Origin: Micromonospora sp. NBC_00389
GTDB lineage: Bacteria > Actinomycetota > Actinomycetes > Mycobacteriales > Micromonosporaceae
Assembly: GCF_036059255.1 (NCBI RefSeq)
Contig: NZ_CP107947.1
Coordinates: 5,580,001 to 5,644,000, forward strand
Direction: 5' to 3'
Length of the DNA: 64,000 nt
The position numbers and the translations under genes are program-made. This document shows positions 35,753 through 43,672 of the stretch, one piece after another. The notes below the pieces were generated by a model. The model had not been told where the DNA came from. It saw only the letters and a list, made by a program, of their open reading frames with translations, and searched no databases. How positions within the stretch are numbered: position 1 is the first letter of the stretch; each line of letters opens with the position of its first letter.

Positions 35753-37342
35753 ATGTGCGGTATCGCGCTGAGCATCGGCCCCGAAGCCGACCCGACGACC
35801 TTCCGGCGGATGCTCGCCGTCCTCGCCTCCCGCGGTGAGGTCACCGAGACCCGGTCCGAGAACGGGCTGCTCGCCGGCACCCGCCGGCTGCGGGTGGTGG
35901 ACCGGGACCGGGCGGTGCAGCCGTGGACGTCGAACCACGAGCGCTGGCTGCTCTGCTTCAACGGCGAGATCTTCAACCATCGGGAGCTGCGCGCGCAGCT
36001 GAGCCGGCTCGGGCAGGTGTTCCGCACCGAGGGTGACACCGAGGTGCTGCTCGCCGCGTTCCAGCAGTGGGGCGAGGCGGCGGTGACCCGGCTGCGCGGC
36101 GAGTACGCCTTCGCGGTCGTCGAGCGTGCCACCCGGCGCGCGTACGTGGCCCGCGATCCGCTCGGGGTGAAGCCGCTGTACTGGTCCCGCCGACCCGGCT
36201 GCCTGCACCTCGCCTCCGAGGTCAAGGCGTTGGTCGGGCACGGCGTCCCGGTCAACGAGGTGCCACCCGGGCACCACGGCTGGGCGGATTCGGACGGGCA
36301 CGTACGGCTGCACCCGTTCGTCGACCTGCTCACCATCGGCGACGGGCTGCCGGTCATCGACGACCCGGACGAGGCCGCCCTGCTCGTCCGTGCCGCGCTG
36401 ACCGATGCGATCCGGATGCGGGTGGACACCGACCTCACCGTCGGGGTGGTGCTCTCCGGCGGCCTGGACAGCTCGTTGACGCTGCGGCAGGTGCGGGACA
36501 TACACCCGGACTGCGTCGCGGTGACCGTCGGCGTCCCGGACAGCCCCGACGTGACGTACGCCCGGCGGCTCGCCGCCGACCTCGTCGTGCCGCACGAGGT
36601 GATCGAGCTGCGCCCACGCGACATCCGGCTCGCCCACGTGCGCGAGGCGATCCGGATCTCCGAGCTGACCGAGTACGGCGACATCATCAACGCGGTGATC
36701 TCGGTGCCGATCTTCCGGCGACTGCGTGACCTGGGGGTCAAGGTGGTCCTCACCGGCGACGGCTCCGACGAGCTTTTCGGCGGGTACCCGATGTACCACC
36801 AGGTCGGGCCGACCGCGTCCCGTCGGCTCTTCCTGCACCGCATCCGCAACCTGTGCCGCACGGAGTTGCAGCGGGTCGACCGGGCCGCCATGGGGTACGG
36901 GGTGGAGGCCCGGGTGCCGTTCCTCGACCTCAGCGTGGTGGAGCTGGCGATGCGGCTGCCGCTGGAGCTGAAGCTGCGCGACGGGCAGGACAAGTGGATC
37001 GTCCGGCGGGCTTTCGCCGACGTGCTGCCGGACTACATCCGGCGTCGGCCGAAGAACCCGATGTCGTACTCCTCGGGTTTGCACGAGCGGGTCCGGCTGT
37101 ACAAGCCGCTCTTCGCCCGGCTGCACCGCTCGTTCGGCTACGACCTGCTGGAGCCGGTCCGTCGCGACTTCGACACCGTGCTGACCCGGTGCGGCAACGA
37201 CCTGGACCGGGCCATCGCCGACGGGCTGACCCGGCCGGACTACACGGTGCTGGAGCATGCCCGCGATCTGGTCGGGGCGGCGAAGTGGAACGCCGCGCCG
37301 GTGGTCCGCCGGCTGGTCGGCCCCCGTCCGGCCCGCCGCTGA
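35753..37342 (+). CDS. Glutamine-hydrolysing asparagine synthetase-like amidotransferase
   Basis: 529 aa. Class II glutaminase domain with nucleophile Cys2 ('MCGIALSIG'), 'FNGEIFNH' and 'EGDTEVLLAAF'; the usual 'HRGPDD' motif is degenerate ('ASRGEV'). Synthetase domain ~205-480 with the ATP/PPi loop 'LSGGLDSSL', 'GDGSDELFGGYP' and 'VEARVPFLDL'. It should form an amide on a carboxylate with ATP and glutamine. AsnB paralogues may amidate peptidoglycan precursors or natural products rather than Asp. Being coupled to an M15-like protein argues for a special substrate. The last ~50 residues are an extra Arg-rich tail. Confidence 0.88.
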   Translation: MCGIALSIGPEADPTTFRRMLAVLASRGEVTETRSENGLLAGTRRLRVVDRDRAVQPWTSNHERWLLCFNGEIFNHRELRAQLSRLGQVFRTEGDTEVLLAAFQQWGEAAVTRLRGEYAFAVVERATRRAYVARDPLGVKPLYWSRRPGCLHLASEVKALVGHGVPVNEVPPGHHGWADSDGHVRLHPFVDLLTIGDGLPVIDDPDEAALLVRAALTDAIRMRVDTDLTVGVVLSGGLDSSLTLRQVRDIHPDCVAVTVGVPDSPDVTYARRLAADLVVPHEVIELRPRDIRLAHVREAIRISELTEYGDIINAVISVPIFRRLRDLGVKVVLTGDGSDELFGGYPMYHQVGPTASRRLFLHRIRNLCRTELQRVDRAAMGYGVEARVPFLDLSVVELAMRLPLELKLRDGQDKWIVRRAFADVLPDYIRRRPKNPMSYSSGLHERVRLYKPLFARLHRSFGYDLLEPVRRDFDTVLTRCGNDLDRAIADGLTRPDYTVLEHARDLVGAAKWNAAPVVRRLVGPRPARR

Positions 37343-37379
37343 GCGGTGCCCCGCCGCACCGCCGGCAGGTGCGGGCCGC

Positions 37380-37410
37380 TTGACTCTGACACGGTGTCAG
37401 GGACGAGCGT
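37380..37410 (+). promoter_or_regulatory. MerR-type promoter and operator
   Basis: TTGACT -35 (37380-37385), then the dyad CTGACAC-G-GTGTCAG (37386-37400), then a weak -10 GAGCGT (37405-37410). The 19-base spacer with a central dyad is the classic layout of MerR-controlled, distortion-activated promoters. Confidence 0.7.
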
Positions 37411-37419
37411 GGGGGGACC

Positions 37420-38250
37420 ATGTTCACCATCGGAGACTTCGCCAGACTCGGCCGGGTGTCGGTCCGGATGCTGCGCCACTACGAAAGCATCGGGCTGCTC
37501 CGCCCGGCCAGCGTCGACCCGCACACCGGTTACCGGTTCTACCGCGCGGACCAGCTACGCCGGCTCAACCGGGTGATCGCCCTCAAGGATCTGGGTCTCA
37601 CCCTCGATCAGGTGCGGGCGATCCTCGACGACGCCGTCGACGTCGCCGAGCTGCGCGGGATGCTGCGGCTGCGCCGCTCCGAGCTGGCGGCCCGCCTGTC
37701 CGCGGACACCGCCCGGTTGGCGGCCGTCGAGGCGAGGCTCCGGACGATCGAGTCGGAGGGAACGATGACAACCCAGGACGTCGTACTCAAGGAGACCACG
37801 GCGGTCCGCGTCGCGGAGCTGACCGCCGTCGCGCCCAGTTACCAGACCGAGGACATCGGCCCGGTGATCCAGCCGCTCTACCCGGAGCTGTTCCGCCGCC
37901 TGGACGCCGCCGGCATCCACCCGGCCGGGCCCGCCATCGCCTGGTACGAGCCGGCCACGGCGGCCGGCGGCGAGGCGGTCGTCGTGCACGCCGGGGTCAC
38001 CGTCGCGGTCGAGGCGTCAACGGCCGGGGAGGTCGCCGTGGTCGACCTGCCCGCGGTGGCCACCGCCGCGACGATCATCCACCACGGTGCGATGGACGAC
38101 GTCGAACAGAGCATGCAGACGCTCGCCCGGTGGATCGAGGAGAACGGCTACCGCACCGACGGCTTCGCCCGCGAGGTGTACCTGGACTACTGCCAGGACA
38201 CCCCGGAGAAGGGCGTGACCGAACTCCAGCTCGCCGTGTACCGGGACTGA
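37420..38250 (+). CDS. MerR-family regulator with GyrI-like effector domain
   Basis: 276 aa. GGGGGG precedes the ATG. N-terminal MerR HTH: 'TIGDFARLGRVSVRMLRHYE', 'IGLLRPASVDPHTGYRFYRA' and 'LKDLGLTLDQVRAILDD'. The coiled coil (~75-115) leads into a GyrI-like/BmrR-type C-terminal domain (~125-276: 'DIGPVIQPLYPELFRRLDAA', 'AIAWYEP', 'REVYLDYCQDTPEKGVTELQ', part 'YLDYCQDTPEKGVTELQ'). Such regulators sense small lipophilic or cationic compounds and activate efflux or detoxification genes. It is likely autoregulated through the dyad at 37386-37400; DUF1203 follows 69 bases downstream. Confidence 0.92.
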   Translation: MFTIGDFARLGRVSVRMLRHYESIGLLRPASVDPHTGYRFYRADQLRRLNRVIALKDLGLTLDQVRAILDDAVDVAELRGMLRLRRSELAARLSADTARLAAVEARLRTIESEGTMTTQDVVLKETTAVRVAELTAVAPSYQTEDIGPVIQPLYPELFRRLDAAGIHPAGPAIAWYEPATAAGGEAVVVHAGVTVAVEASTAGEVAVVDLPAVATAATIIHHGAMDDVEQSMQTLARWIEENGYRTDGFAREVYLDYCQDTPEKGVTELQLAVYRD

Positions 38251-38319
38251 GCCCTGACCGCCCAGCGCCAGGTCCGATCGCCGCCAGCATCCGCGCCGTC
38301 GCCGGGCCAGGCTGGATGG

Positions 38320-38796
38320 ATGACGAACAGCACGACGTTCCACGTCCACGCCCTGCCGGCCGCGGCGCTCGACACCGTCCGCCGCACCGGCCGCGACGCC
38401 GCCGACCAGCCCGTCGAGGCGCGCCTGGCCGGTGGCGGAGAACCGCTGCGCTGCTGCCTGCGCGATGCCGAGGAGGGGGAGGCGCTGCTGCTCTTCGGCT
38501 ACCCGCCGCCGGGCACCGCCGGCCCGTACCGGGAAATCGGCCCGGTCTTCGCGCACGCCACCGCCTGTCCGGGCCCGGACTCCGCGGGCAGCCACCCGCC
38601 GGCCTGGCGGGGGCGACCCCAGGTCCTGCGGGCGTACGACCGGCAGGGCCGGATCCACGGCGGTCGGCTGCACGACGGCACGGACCCCGAGGCGGTGATC
38701 GCCGAGCTGTTCGCCGACCCGGCGGTGCACCAGCTGCACAGCCGCAACGTGGTGTACGGCTGCTTCATGTTCGCCGTGGAGCGGGCCGCCGGGTGA
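38320..38796 (+). CDS. DUF1203 domain protein
   Basis: 158 aa, single domain. The family pattern is clear: 'CCLRDAEEGEALLLFGYPPP', 'PYREIGPVFAHATAC', 'PQVLRAYDRQGRIHGGRLHD' and 'LHSRNVVYGCFMFAVERA'. It contains conserved Cys and His. The biochemical role of DUF1203 is unknown. It follows the MerR gene and could be part of its regulon. Soluble, no signal peptide. Confidence 0.88.
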   Translation: MTNSTTFHVHALPAAALDTVRRTGRDAADQPVEARLAGGGEPLRCCLRDAEEGEALLLFGYPPPGTAGPYREIGPVFAHATACPGPDSAGSHPPAWRGRPQVLRAYDRQGRIHGGRLHDGTDPEAVIAELFADPAVHQLHSRNVVYGCFMFAVERAAG

Positions 38797-38836
38797 CCTC
38801 GGCCGGAGGCAGCGCGATCGGTCGGGCGGCCGGCGC

Positions 38837-40087
38837 TCAGCTCATCAGCAGCAGCGCGCCGACCGCGGCGAGCGTGCCGGTGACCGCGAGCAGGATGCTG
38901 GTCAGCACGAACCGGGTCAGCGGCACCGCCACCCCGGCCGCCCGACACCGCCCGAACCACAGCAGGGTGGCCAGCGACGCCCAGGGGGCGGCCAGTGGGC
39001 CGACGTTGGCGCCGATCAGCAGGGCCAGCAGACGGGTCTCATCGCCGATCGGCAGCACCGACTCTCCGGCCAGGTAGGCCGGCAGGTTGTTCACCCCGTT
39101 GGCCAGCAGGGCGCCCGTCCCGCCGGCGCGCAGCGCCCCGGCGGCACCGCCGTCGGCGCCGAGCAGACCGGCGACCAGGTCGTCCAGCCCGTACCGGCCG
39201 AGGGTCTGCACCATCAGGAACAGACCGGTGACGAAGAGCAGCAGCCGCAGCGGCACCAGACCTGGGCGCAGCGTGGCGGGGGAGCGGACGACGAAGCCGA
39301 GCAGCACCAGTGCGACCGCGACGGTGGAGGCGACGCCGATCTCCACTCCGGCGACGATGCCGGCGACGAAGAGCAGACAACCGGCCAGCGCGGTGCGGTG
39401 CAGCACCGGATCGGCGGGCACGTGGCGGGCCGGCGGAACGAAGCGTCCGCCGGCCGGCCGGTCCCGCCGCCACCAGGCGTACCAGAGCAGCACCATGGTG
39501 ACCGCCACGGCGGCGAGCTGTGGCAGCGCCATCCGGGCCGCGTACGCCAGGGGTGCCAGACCGACCCGGTCGGCGGCCAGCAGGTTGGTCAGGTTGGACA
39601 CCGGCAGCAGCAGGCTGGCGGTGTTGGCCAGCCAGACCGTGGTGACCGCGAGCGGGCCGGCCGGGACGCGCAGGCTGCGGGCCAGCGCGAGCAGCACCGG
39701 GGTGAGCAGCACAGCGGTGGTGTCGAGGTTGAGTACGAGGGTGGTCAGCGTGGCGAGGCCGCCGCAGAGCAGGAACAGGGCCGCCCAACTGCCCCGGGAG
39801 GCGATGGCCAGCCGGCTGGCCAGCACGTCGAAGACCCCGGCCACGGCGGTCAGCTCGGCCAGCACGATCACGGTGCCGAGGAACAGCAGCAGCGGCAGGA
39901 TCCGGTGCAGGGTGTCGCTGGTCTCGGCACGGGGCAGCAGCCCGCTCACTGCGCAGGCCGCCCCGGCCACCGCGAGGAAGACCGCCACCAGGTCGAGCGG
40001 GTGGGGACGCCAGCGCGCGGTCGGCTCGGGCGGGGCGGGTGGCGCGTCGGCGGCGGCGGCTAGCTTCACGTCGGACCACGTTCGCAT
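38837..40087 (-). CDS. SLC13/ArsB-type anion permease
   Basis: 416 aa from ATG 40087; the frame is open to 40399, but that part has no helices and covers the promoter of the divergent lipoprotein. About ten to eleven helices: 'LDLVAVFLAVAGAACAVSGLL' (core 'VAVFLAVAGAACAVSG'), 'LLLFLGTVIVLAELTAVAG', 'LLPVSNLTNLLAADRVG', 'NGVNNLPAYLAGES' and 'LLIGANVGPLAAPWASLAT'. The 'SNLTN' and 'GANVGP' hairpins are the substrate/Na+ sites of the ion-transporter superfamily (ArsB, NhaD, DASS). Substrate may be arsenite or a dicarboxylate/sulfate; no ars genes adjoin, so it stays open. Confidence 0.85.
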   Translation of the reverse strand: MRTWSDVKLAAAADAPPAPPEPTARWRPHPLDLVAVFLAVAGAACAVSGLLPRAETSDTLHRILPLLLFLGTVIVLAELTAVAGVFDVLASRLAIASRGSWAALFLLCGGLATLTTLVLNLDTTAVLLTPVLLALARSLRVPAGPLAVTTVWLANTASLLLPVSNLTNLLAADRVGLAPLAYAARMALPQLAAVAVTMVLLWYAWWRRDRPAGGRFVPPARHVPADPVLHRTALAGCLLFVAGIVAGVEIGVASTVAVALVLLGFVVRSPATLRPGLVPLRLLLFVTGLFLMVQTLGRYGLDDLVAGLLGADGGAAGALRAGGTGALLANGVNNLPAYLAGESVLPIGDETRLLALLIGANVGPLAAPWASLATLLWFGRCRAAGVAVPLTRFVLTSILLAVTGTLAAVGALLLMS

Positions 40088-40250
40088 GATGTCCGGCCCG
40101 CCGCCCGCGCTGGACCCGTCGTGGTGACCAGCCCCACCAGCGCGGGGTCGGCGCGCTTCCGGCCCGTCGGGGTGGCCCGGTGCGGGGAACCCGACAGACC
40201 GCACCGGTGCGGTGGACAACCGTCGATCGGTCCCATAGCGTCCAACGGAT

Positions 40251-41249
40251 ATGCGGAGGACCCTGCCGGCCGCCACGATGGCCCTACTGCTTGCCCTGAC
40301 CTCCTGCACCACGGCTGGGCCCAGTGGTGCGCCCAACTCGGTGCCGGACGACATGCCGAACGCCTCGCGACAGGACGCGGCCCAGGCCGAGCGGACCATG
40401 GCCAGTCTGCGCCGGGTGGACGACCTACCGCTGTACGAGATGACCTACGTCGGGGCGTACGACCCGACGGCGGGCACCGACGCGACCCCGTCCAGCCCGT
40501 TCGGTTGCTCGTTGTTCGTCGCCGCGGGCGACCCGGCCCGACCGTTGTTCGCCCGCAACTTCGACTGGGATGCCAACCCGGCGCTCGTGTTGCGGACCGA
40601 TCCGCCGGACGGCTACGCGGCCATCTCGCTGGTCGACATCTCCTACCTCGGGGTCGGCGCGGATCCGACCGGTGACCGTCGGCTGCTCGACGCGCCGCTG
40701 CTGCCGTTCGACGGGATGAACGAGCGGGGCCTCGCGGTGGGGCTGGCCGCGGACGACGCGGCAACGGTCCGCGCCGACCCGGGCAAGCCCACCGTCGGCT
40801 CGGTGCGGATCCTGCGGCTGGTGCTGGACCGGGCTGCCACGGTCGACGAGGCGGTGGCCGTGTTCAGCCGGCACAACCTCGACTTCGACGGCGGACCGGC
40901 GCTGCACTACCTGCTGGCCGACGCGACCGGTGCGTCGGCGGTGATCGAGTTCGTCGACGGTGAGTTGCGGGTGGAGCGGGGCACGGGCAGCTGGCAGGCG
41001 CTGACGAACGTGCCGGTCGCCGGGGTCTCCGAGCAGCGGCGCCGCGAGGACCACCGGTACGGGCAGATCGCCGCCGCGCTGAGCCGGGCCGGCGGGGTGC
41101 TGGACGCCACCGCCGCGCACCGGGTGCTCGCCTCCGTCCGGCAGGGGCACACCCGCTGGTCGGTGACGTACGGCCTGCGCAGCGGCGAGGTCCGGCTGGT
41201 CACCGCCACCGGCGGCGGCGAGCGGCACTACCAGCTGCCGATGAGCTGA
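40251..41249 (+). CDS. Lipoprotein Ntn-hydrolase (linear amide C-N hydrolase, penicillin acylase/choloylglycine-like)
   Basis: 332 aa. Lipobox 'LLALTSC' shows a lipid-anchored extracellular protein. Family signatures: 'GCSLFVAAGDPARPLFARNFDWD', given as 'FGCSLFVAAG' (probable Cys86 nucleophile) and 'LFARNFDWD', then 'PFDGMNERGLAVGLAAD', 'LRLVLDRAATVDEAVAVF', 'HYLLADATGASAVIEF' and 'LTNVPVAG'. In this superfamily the Cys opens amide bonds such as in N-acyl amino acids, bile salts or quorum signals. The Cys is internal and would need no propeptide removal in the linear-amide group. TAGCGT at 40236 gives a nearly leaderless start. Ends at a strong hairpin. Confidence 0.88.
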   Translation: MRRTLPAATMALLLALTSCTTAGPSGAPNSVPDDMPNASRQDAAQAERTMASLRRVDDLPLYEMTYVGAYDPTAGTDATPSSPFGCSLFVAAGDPARPLFARNFDWDANPALVLRTDPPDGYAAISLVDISYLGVGADPTGDRRLLDAPLLPFDGMNERGLAVGLAADDAATVRADPGKPTVGSVRILRLVLDRAATVDEAVAVFSRHNLDFDGGPALHYLLADATGASAVIEFVDGELRVERGTGSWQALTNVPVAGVSEQRRREDHRYGQIAAALSRAGGVLDATAAHRVLASVRQGHTRWSVTYGLRSGEVRLVTATGGGERHYQLPMS

Positions 41250-41272
41250 TTCGCCGTACCCGCTGGAACGTG

Positions 41273-41310
41273 GCCGGGCCTGGCCCCCGAAATCGGGGAC
41301 CGGGCCCGGC
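41273..41310. terminator. Bidirectional terminator
   Basis: Outer 8-bp stem GCCGGGCC (41273-41280) with GGCCCGGC (41303-41310) and inner stem CCCCGA (41285-41290) with TCGGGG (41293-41298), between convergent genes. Confidence 0.8.
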
Positions 41311-41318
41311 GTCGTGCG

Positions 41319-41358
41319 CGGTGCCTACCAGATCAGTGCTCGGTGCCTACCAGCTCAG
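41319..41358. repeat. Tandem duplication over the LVIVD gene stop
   Basis: CGGTGCCTACCAGATCAG (41319-41336) and CGGTGCCTACCAGCTCAG (41341-41358) differ at one base. The second copy contains the stop codon and last codons of the minus-strand gene. Confidence 0.75.
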
Positions 41359-42792
41359 GTAGCTGGGCTGGGTCTGCACGTTGAGCTCCTTGTACTTGAC
41401 CAGCTTCGCCGTCCAGGTGCGCCAGTCGTTCAGCTCCAGGACGTCGAGGCCCTTCACCATGTCGTTGGAGTAGATGTGTCCGTTGTAGTAGTACGCGGAC
41501 CAGGTGCCACCGCCGACGAACGTGTCGGCCGAGAGCGGACCGCGCTCCCAGAAGGCGATCTCCTTCGGGTTGGCCGAGTCGGTGAAGTCCCAGACCGAGA
41601 TGCCGCCCTGGTACCACGCCTGGACCATGATGTCCCGCCCGAGCACCGGGATCAGCGAGCCGTTGTGCGCCACGCAGTTCTCGGTGTCCGCGTTGTTGCG
41701 GGGGATCTTGTAGTAGCTGCGGAAGTTCATCTTCCGGGCGTCACCGCGACCGGTGATGTCGTAGATGGCGTCCGCGCCACGGTTCGGGCCGATGGCCTCG
41801 TTGCAGGTCGCCGCGCCACCGCCACCCAGCTCGTCGGTGAAGATCACCTTGGTGCCGGAGTTGTTGAACGTGGCCGAGTGCCAGAACGCGAAGTTGGTCG
41901 TGTCCCGTACTCGGTTGATCACCCGGGGCGCCTCGCGGTTGCGGATGTCCAGCAGGATGCCGTCACCCATGCAGGCGCCGGCGGCCAGGTCCTTCTCCGG
42001 GTAGGCGGTGATGTCGTGGCAACCGGTGGTCGCCGAGCCGGTCCCGCTGCCCGGGAAACCGCCATCCGGGAAGAGGTTCGGCGTCGAGACCACGGCCGCG
42101 TCGGTGGGCTTCTTCAGCGGCACCTTGATGATGGAGATGGAGTCGTGCGGCGGCTGGCAGTCGGGGAACTCGGCCCGCGGGCTGTACGACGAGACGTACA
42201 GGTAGATCGCCTTGCGGTCCTTGCCCGGCACCAGGGTGTGGGTGTGCGAGCCGCAGGCGGTCTCGACGGACTTGATGTAGCGCGGGTTGGCCTTGTCCTT
42301 GATGTCGAAGACCTTGATGCCCTCCCACGACTGCTTCTCCGTCGCCGGCAGCCCCGTGCTGTTGCACGAGTCGTCGCTGCGCGGCGAGTCGGTGGAGAGG
42401 AAGAGTAGGTCACCGTGGATGGAGATGTCGTTCTGCGACCCCGGGCAGAGCACCCGGGACTTGACCGTCGGCGCGTTGGGCCGCGAGATGTCGTAGATGA
42501 CGAAGCCGTTGTAGTTGCCGGCGAAGGCGTACTTGCCCTGGAAGGCGATGTCGCTGTTGGTCGCGTCCAGCGGTGCGACCTTGGGGACGTTGGCGATCTG
42601 GCGGAGGTTGGGGCTGCTCACGATCTCGTCGACGCCGGGGATCGTGTTCGCAGCGGCGGCCACTGGGGCCGACTGCGTCACGACCTGCGCGCTGCTTGCC
42701 GGGGCGACGAGGACGCTGGCGACGAGGAGGCCGGTGGCGGCGAGGGCCACGATCCGGAGTTGTCGTAACCGTGGCATGTGGAGTCTGATCAT
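41347..42792 (-). CDS. Secreted LVIVD-repeat beta-propeller protein
   Basis: 481 aa from ATG 42792 (GAAGGG eight bases upstream). A signal peptide ('LRIVALAATGLLVASVLVAP') precedes a chain of LVIVD-type blades: 'AFAGNYNGFVIYDISRPNAP', 'LLFLSTDSP', 'GIKVFDIKDKANPRYIKSVE', 'ILLDIRNREAPRVINRVRD' and 'GISVWDFTDSANPKEIAFWE'. Several Cys pairs are expected to be disulfides outside the cell. The molecular function of LVIVD proteins is unknown. It is divergent from a DUF305 gene; this pairing is common in actinobacteria and suggests a shared cell-surface, possibly metal-related role. Confidence 0.9.
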   Translation of the reverse strand: MIRLHMPRLRQLRIVALAATGLLVASVLVAPASSAQVVTQSAPVAAAANTIPGVDEIVSSPNLRQIANVPKVAPLDATNSDIAFQGKYAFAGNYNGFVIYDISRPNAPTVKSRVLCPGSQNDISIHGDLLFLSTDSPRSDDSCNSTGLPATEKQSWEGIKVFDIKDKANPRYIKSVETACGSHTHTLVPGKDRKAIYLYVSSYSPRAEFPDCQPPHDSISIIKVPLKKPTDAAVVSTPNLFPDGGFPGSGTGSATTGCHDITAYPEKDLAAGACMGDGILLDIRNREAPRVINRVRDTTNFAFWHSATFNNSGTKVIFTDELGGGGAATCNEAIGPNRGADAIYDITGRGDARKMNFRSYYKIPRNNADTENCVAHNGSLIPVLGRDIMVQAWYQGGISVWDFTDSANPKEIAFWERGPLSADTFVGGGTWSAYYYNGHIYSNDMVKGLDVLELNDWRTWTAKLVKYKELNVQTQPSYLSW

Positions 42793-42930
42793 CGGCGAGG
42801 CCCTTCGCAAGGGGGAGACGATGGTTGGCACTTTACCGTCCAACGAAGAGCATCGATGTGACCTGGGTCACATCCTATCGTCTTCCTCAATGGATAACAT
42901 CGCGATGACCTCGACCCCAGGGAGTGGCCC

Positions 42931-43632
42931 ATGACCAGTCGGCGCGCACGGACCCTGGCGATCGTCACACTGGCGCTCCTGTTGCCGCTGGTGGCGTTCG
43001 TCGTTGTCCGCACAGGGGACGACTCCGGGACGCGCGCCGCGCAGCCGGTCTCCGCGCCCACCACCGCCGCGCCGACGGCCAGCCCCGTTCCCACCGACCT
43101 GACCGTGATCGCGCCCGGCCGCCCGGGCGAGTCGGCGTCCACCCGCGCGGCCCATGAGGTCCGCGACGCCGGCCCCGCCCCGCACAACTCATTGGACGTT
43201 TGGTTCGTACGGATGATGATCCCGCACCACGCGCAGGCCCTGGAGATGGCGGAGCTGGCGCCCGACCGGGCCGCCAACCCGACCATCCGCGCCCTCGCCG
43301 ACCGGATCCGGGCCAGCCAGGGCCCGGAGATGGGCATGATGCGCGGCTGGCTGCAGACCCGTGGCCTCCCGGCGGAAGCCCCGGGGCACGACCACGGCAG
43401 CATGCGCGGAATGCAGTCACCGGAGGCGATGCGGCAACTGGCCGTCGCCCACGGTGCCGACTTCGACCGGCTCTTCGTCCGGATGATGACCGACCACCAC
43501 GAGGGTGCCATCGAGATGGCCACCAACCTGCTCAAGGTCGGCTCCGACCTGACGCTCAGCGAGTTCGCCAACTCGGTCGCCACCGAGCAGACCGTCGAGA
43601 TCGACCGGATGCGCGAGGTCCTCGGCGGCTGA
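42931..43632 (+). CDS. DUF305 domain protein, membrane-anchored or secreted
   Basis: 233 aa. GGGAG precedes the ATG. An N-terminal hydrophobic helix ('TLAIVTLALLLPLVAFVVV') is followed by a Thr/Pro/Ala linker. The DUF305 four-helix ferritin-like domain (~85-233) has 'MMIPHHAQALEMAELA', 'EMGMMRGWL', 'HDHGSM' and 'MMTDHHEGAIEMA'. The paired 'HH..A.EMA' motifs and many Met/His residues suggest copper or other metal binding, as inferred for the family. It is divergent from the LVIVD gene and 34 bases before a two-component kinase gene on the same strand. Confidence 0.9.
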   Translation: MTSRRARTLAIVTLALLLPLVAFVVVRTGDDSGTRAAQPVSAPTTAAPTASPVPTDLTVIAPGRPGESASTRAAHEVRDAGPAPHNSLDVWFVRMMIPHHAQALEMAELAPDRAANPTIRALADRIRASQGPEMGMMRGWLQTRGLPAEAPGHDHGSMRGMQSPEAMRQLAVAHGADFDRLFVRMMTDHHEGAIEMATNLLKVGSDLTLSEFANSVATEQTVEIDRMREVLGG

Positions 43633-43672
43633 GCGAGGGCGATCGGGTATCCGGCACGTACGCTGGGTGACC

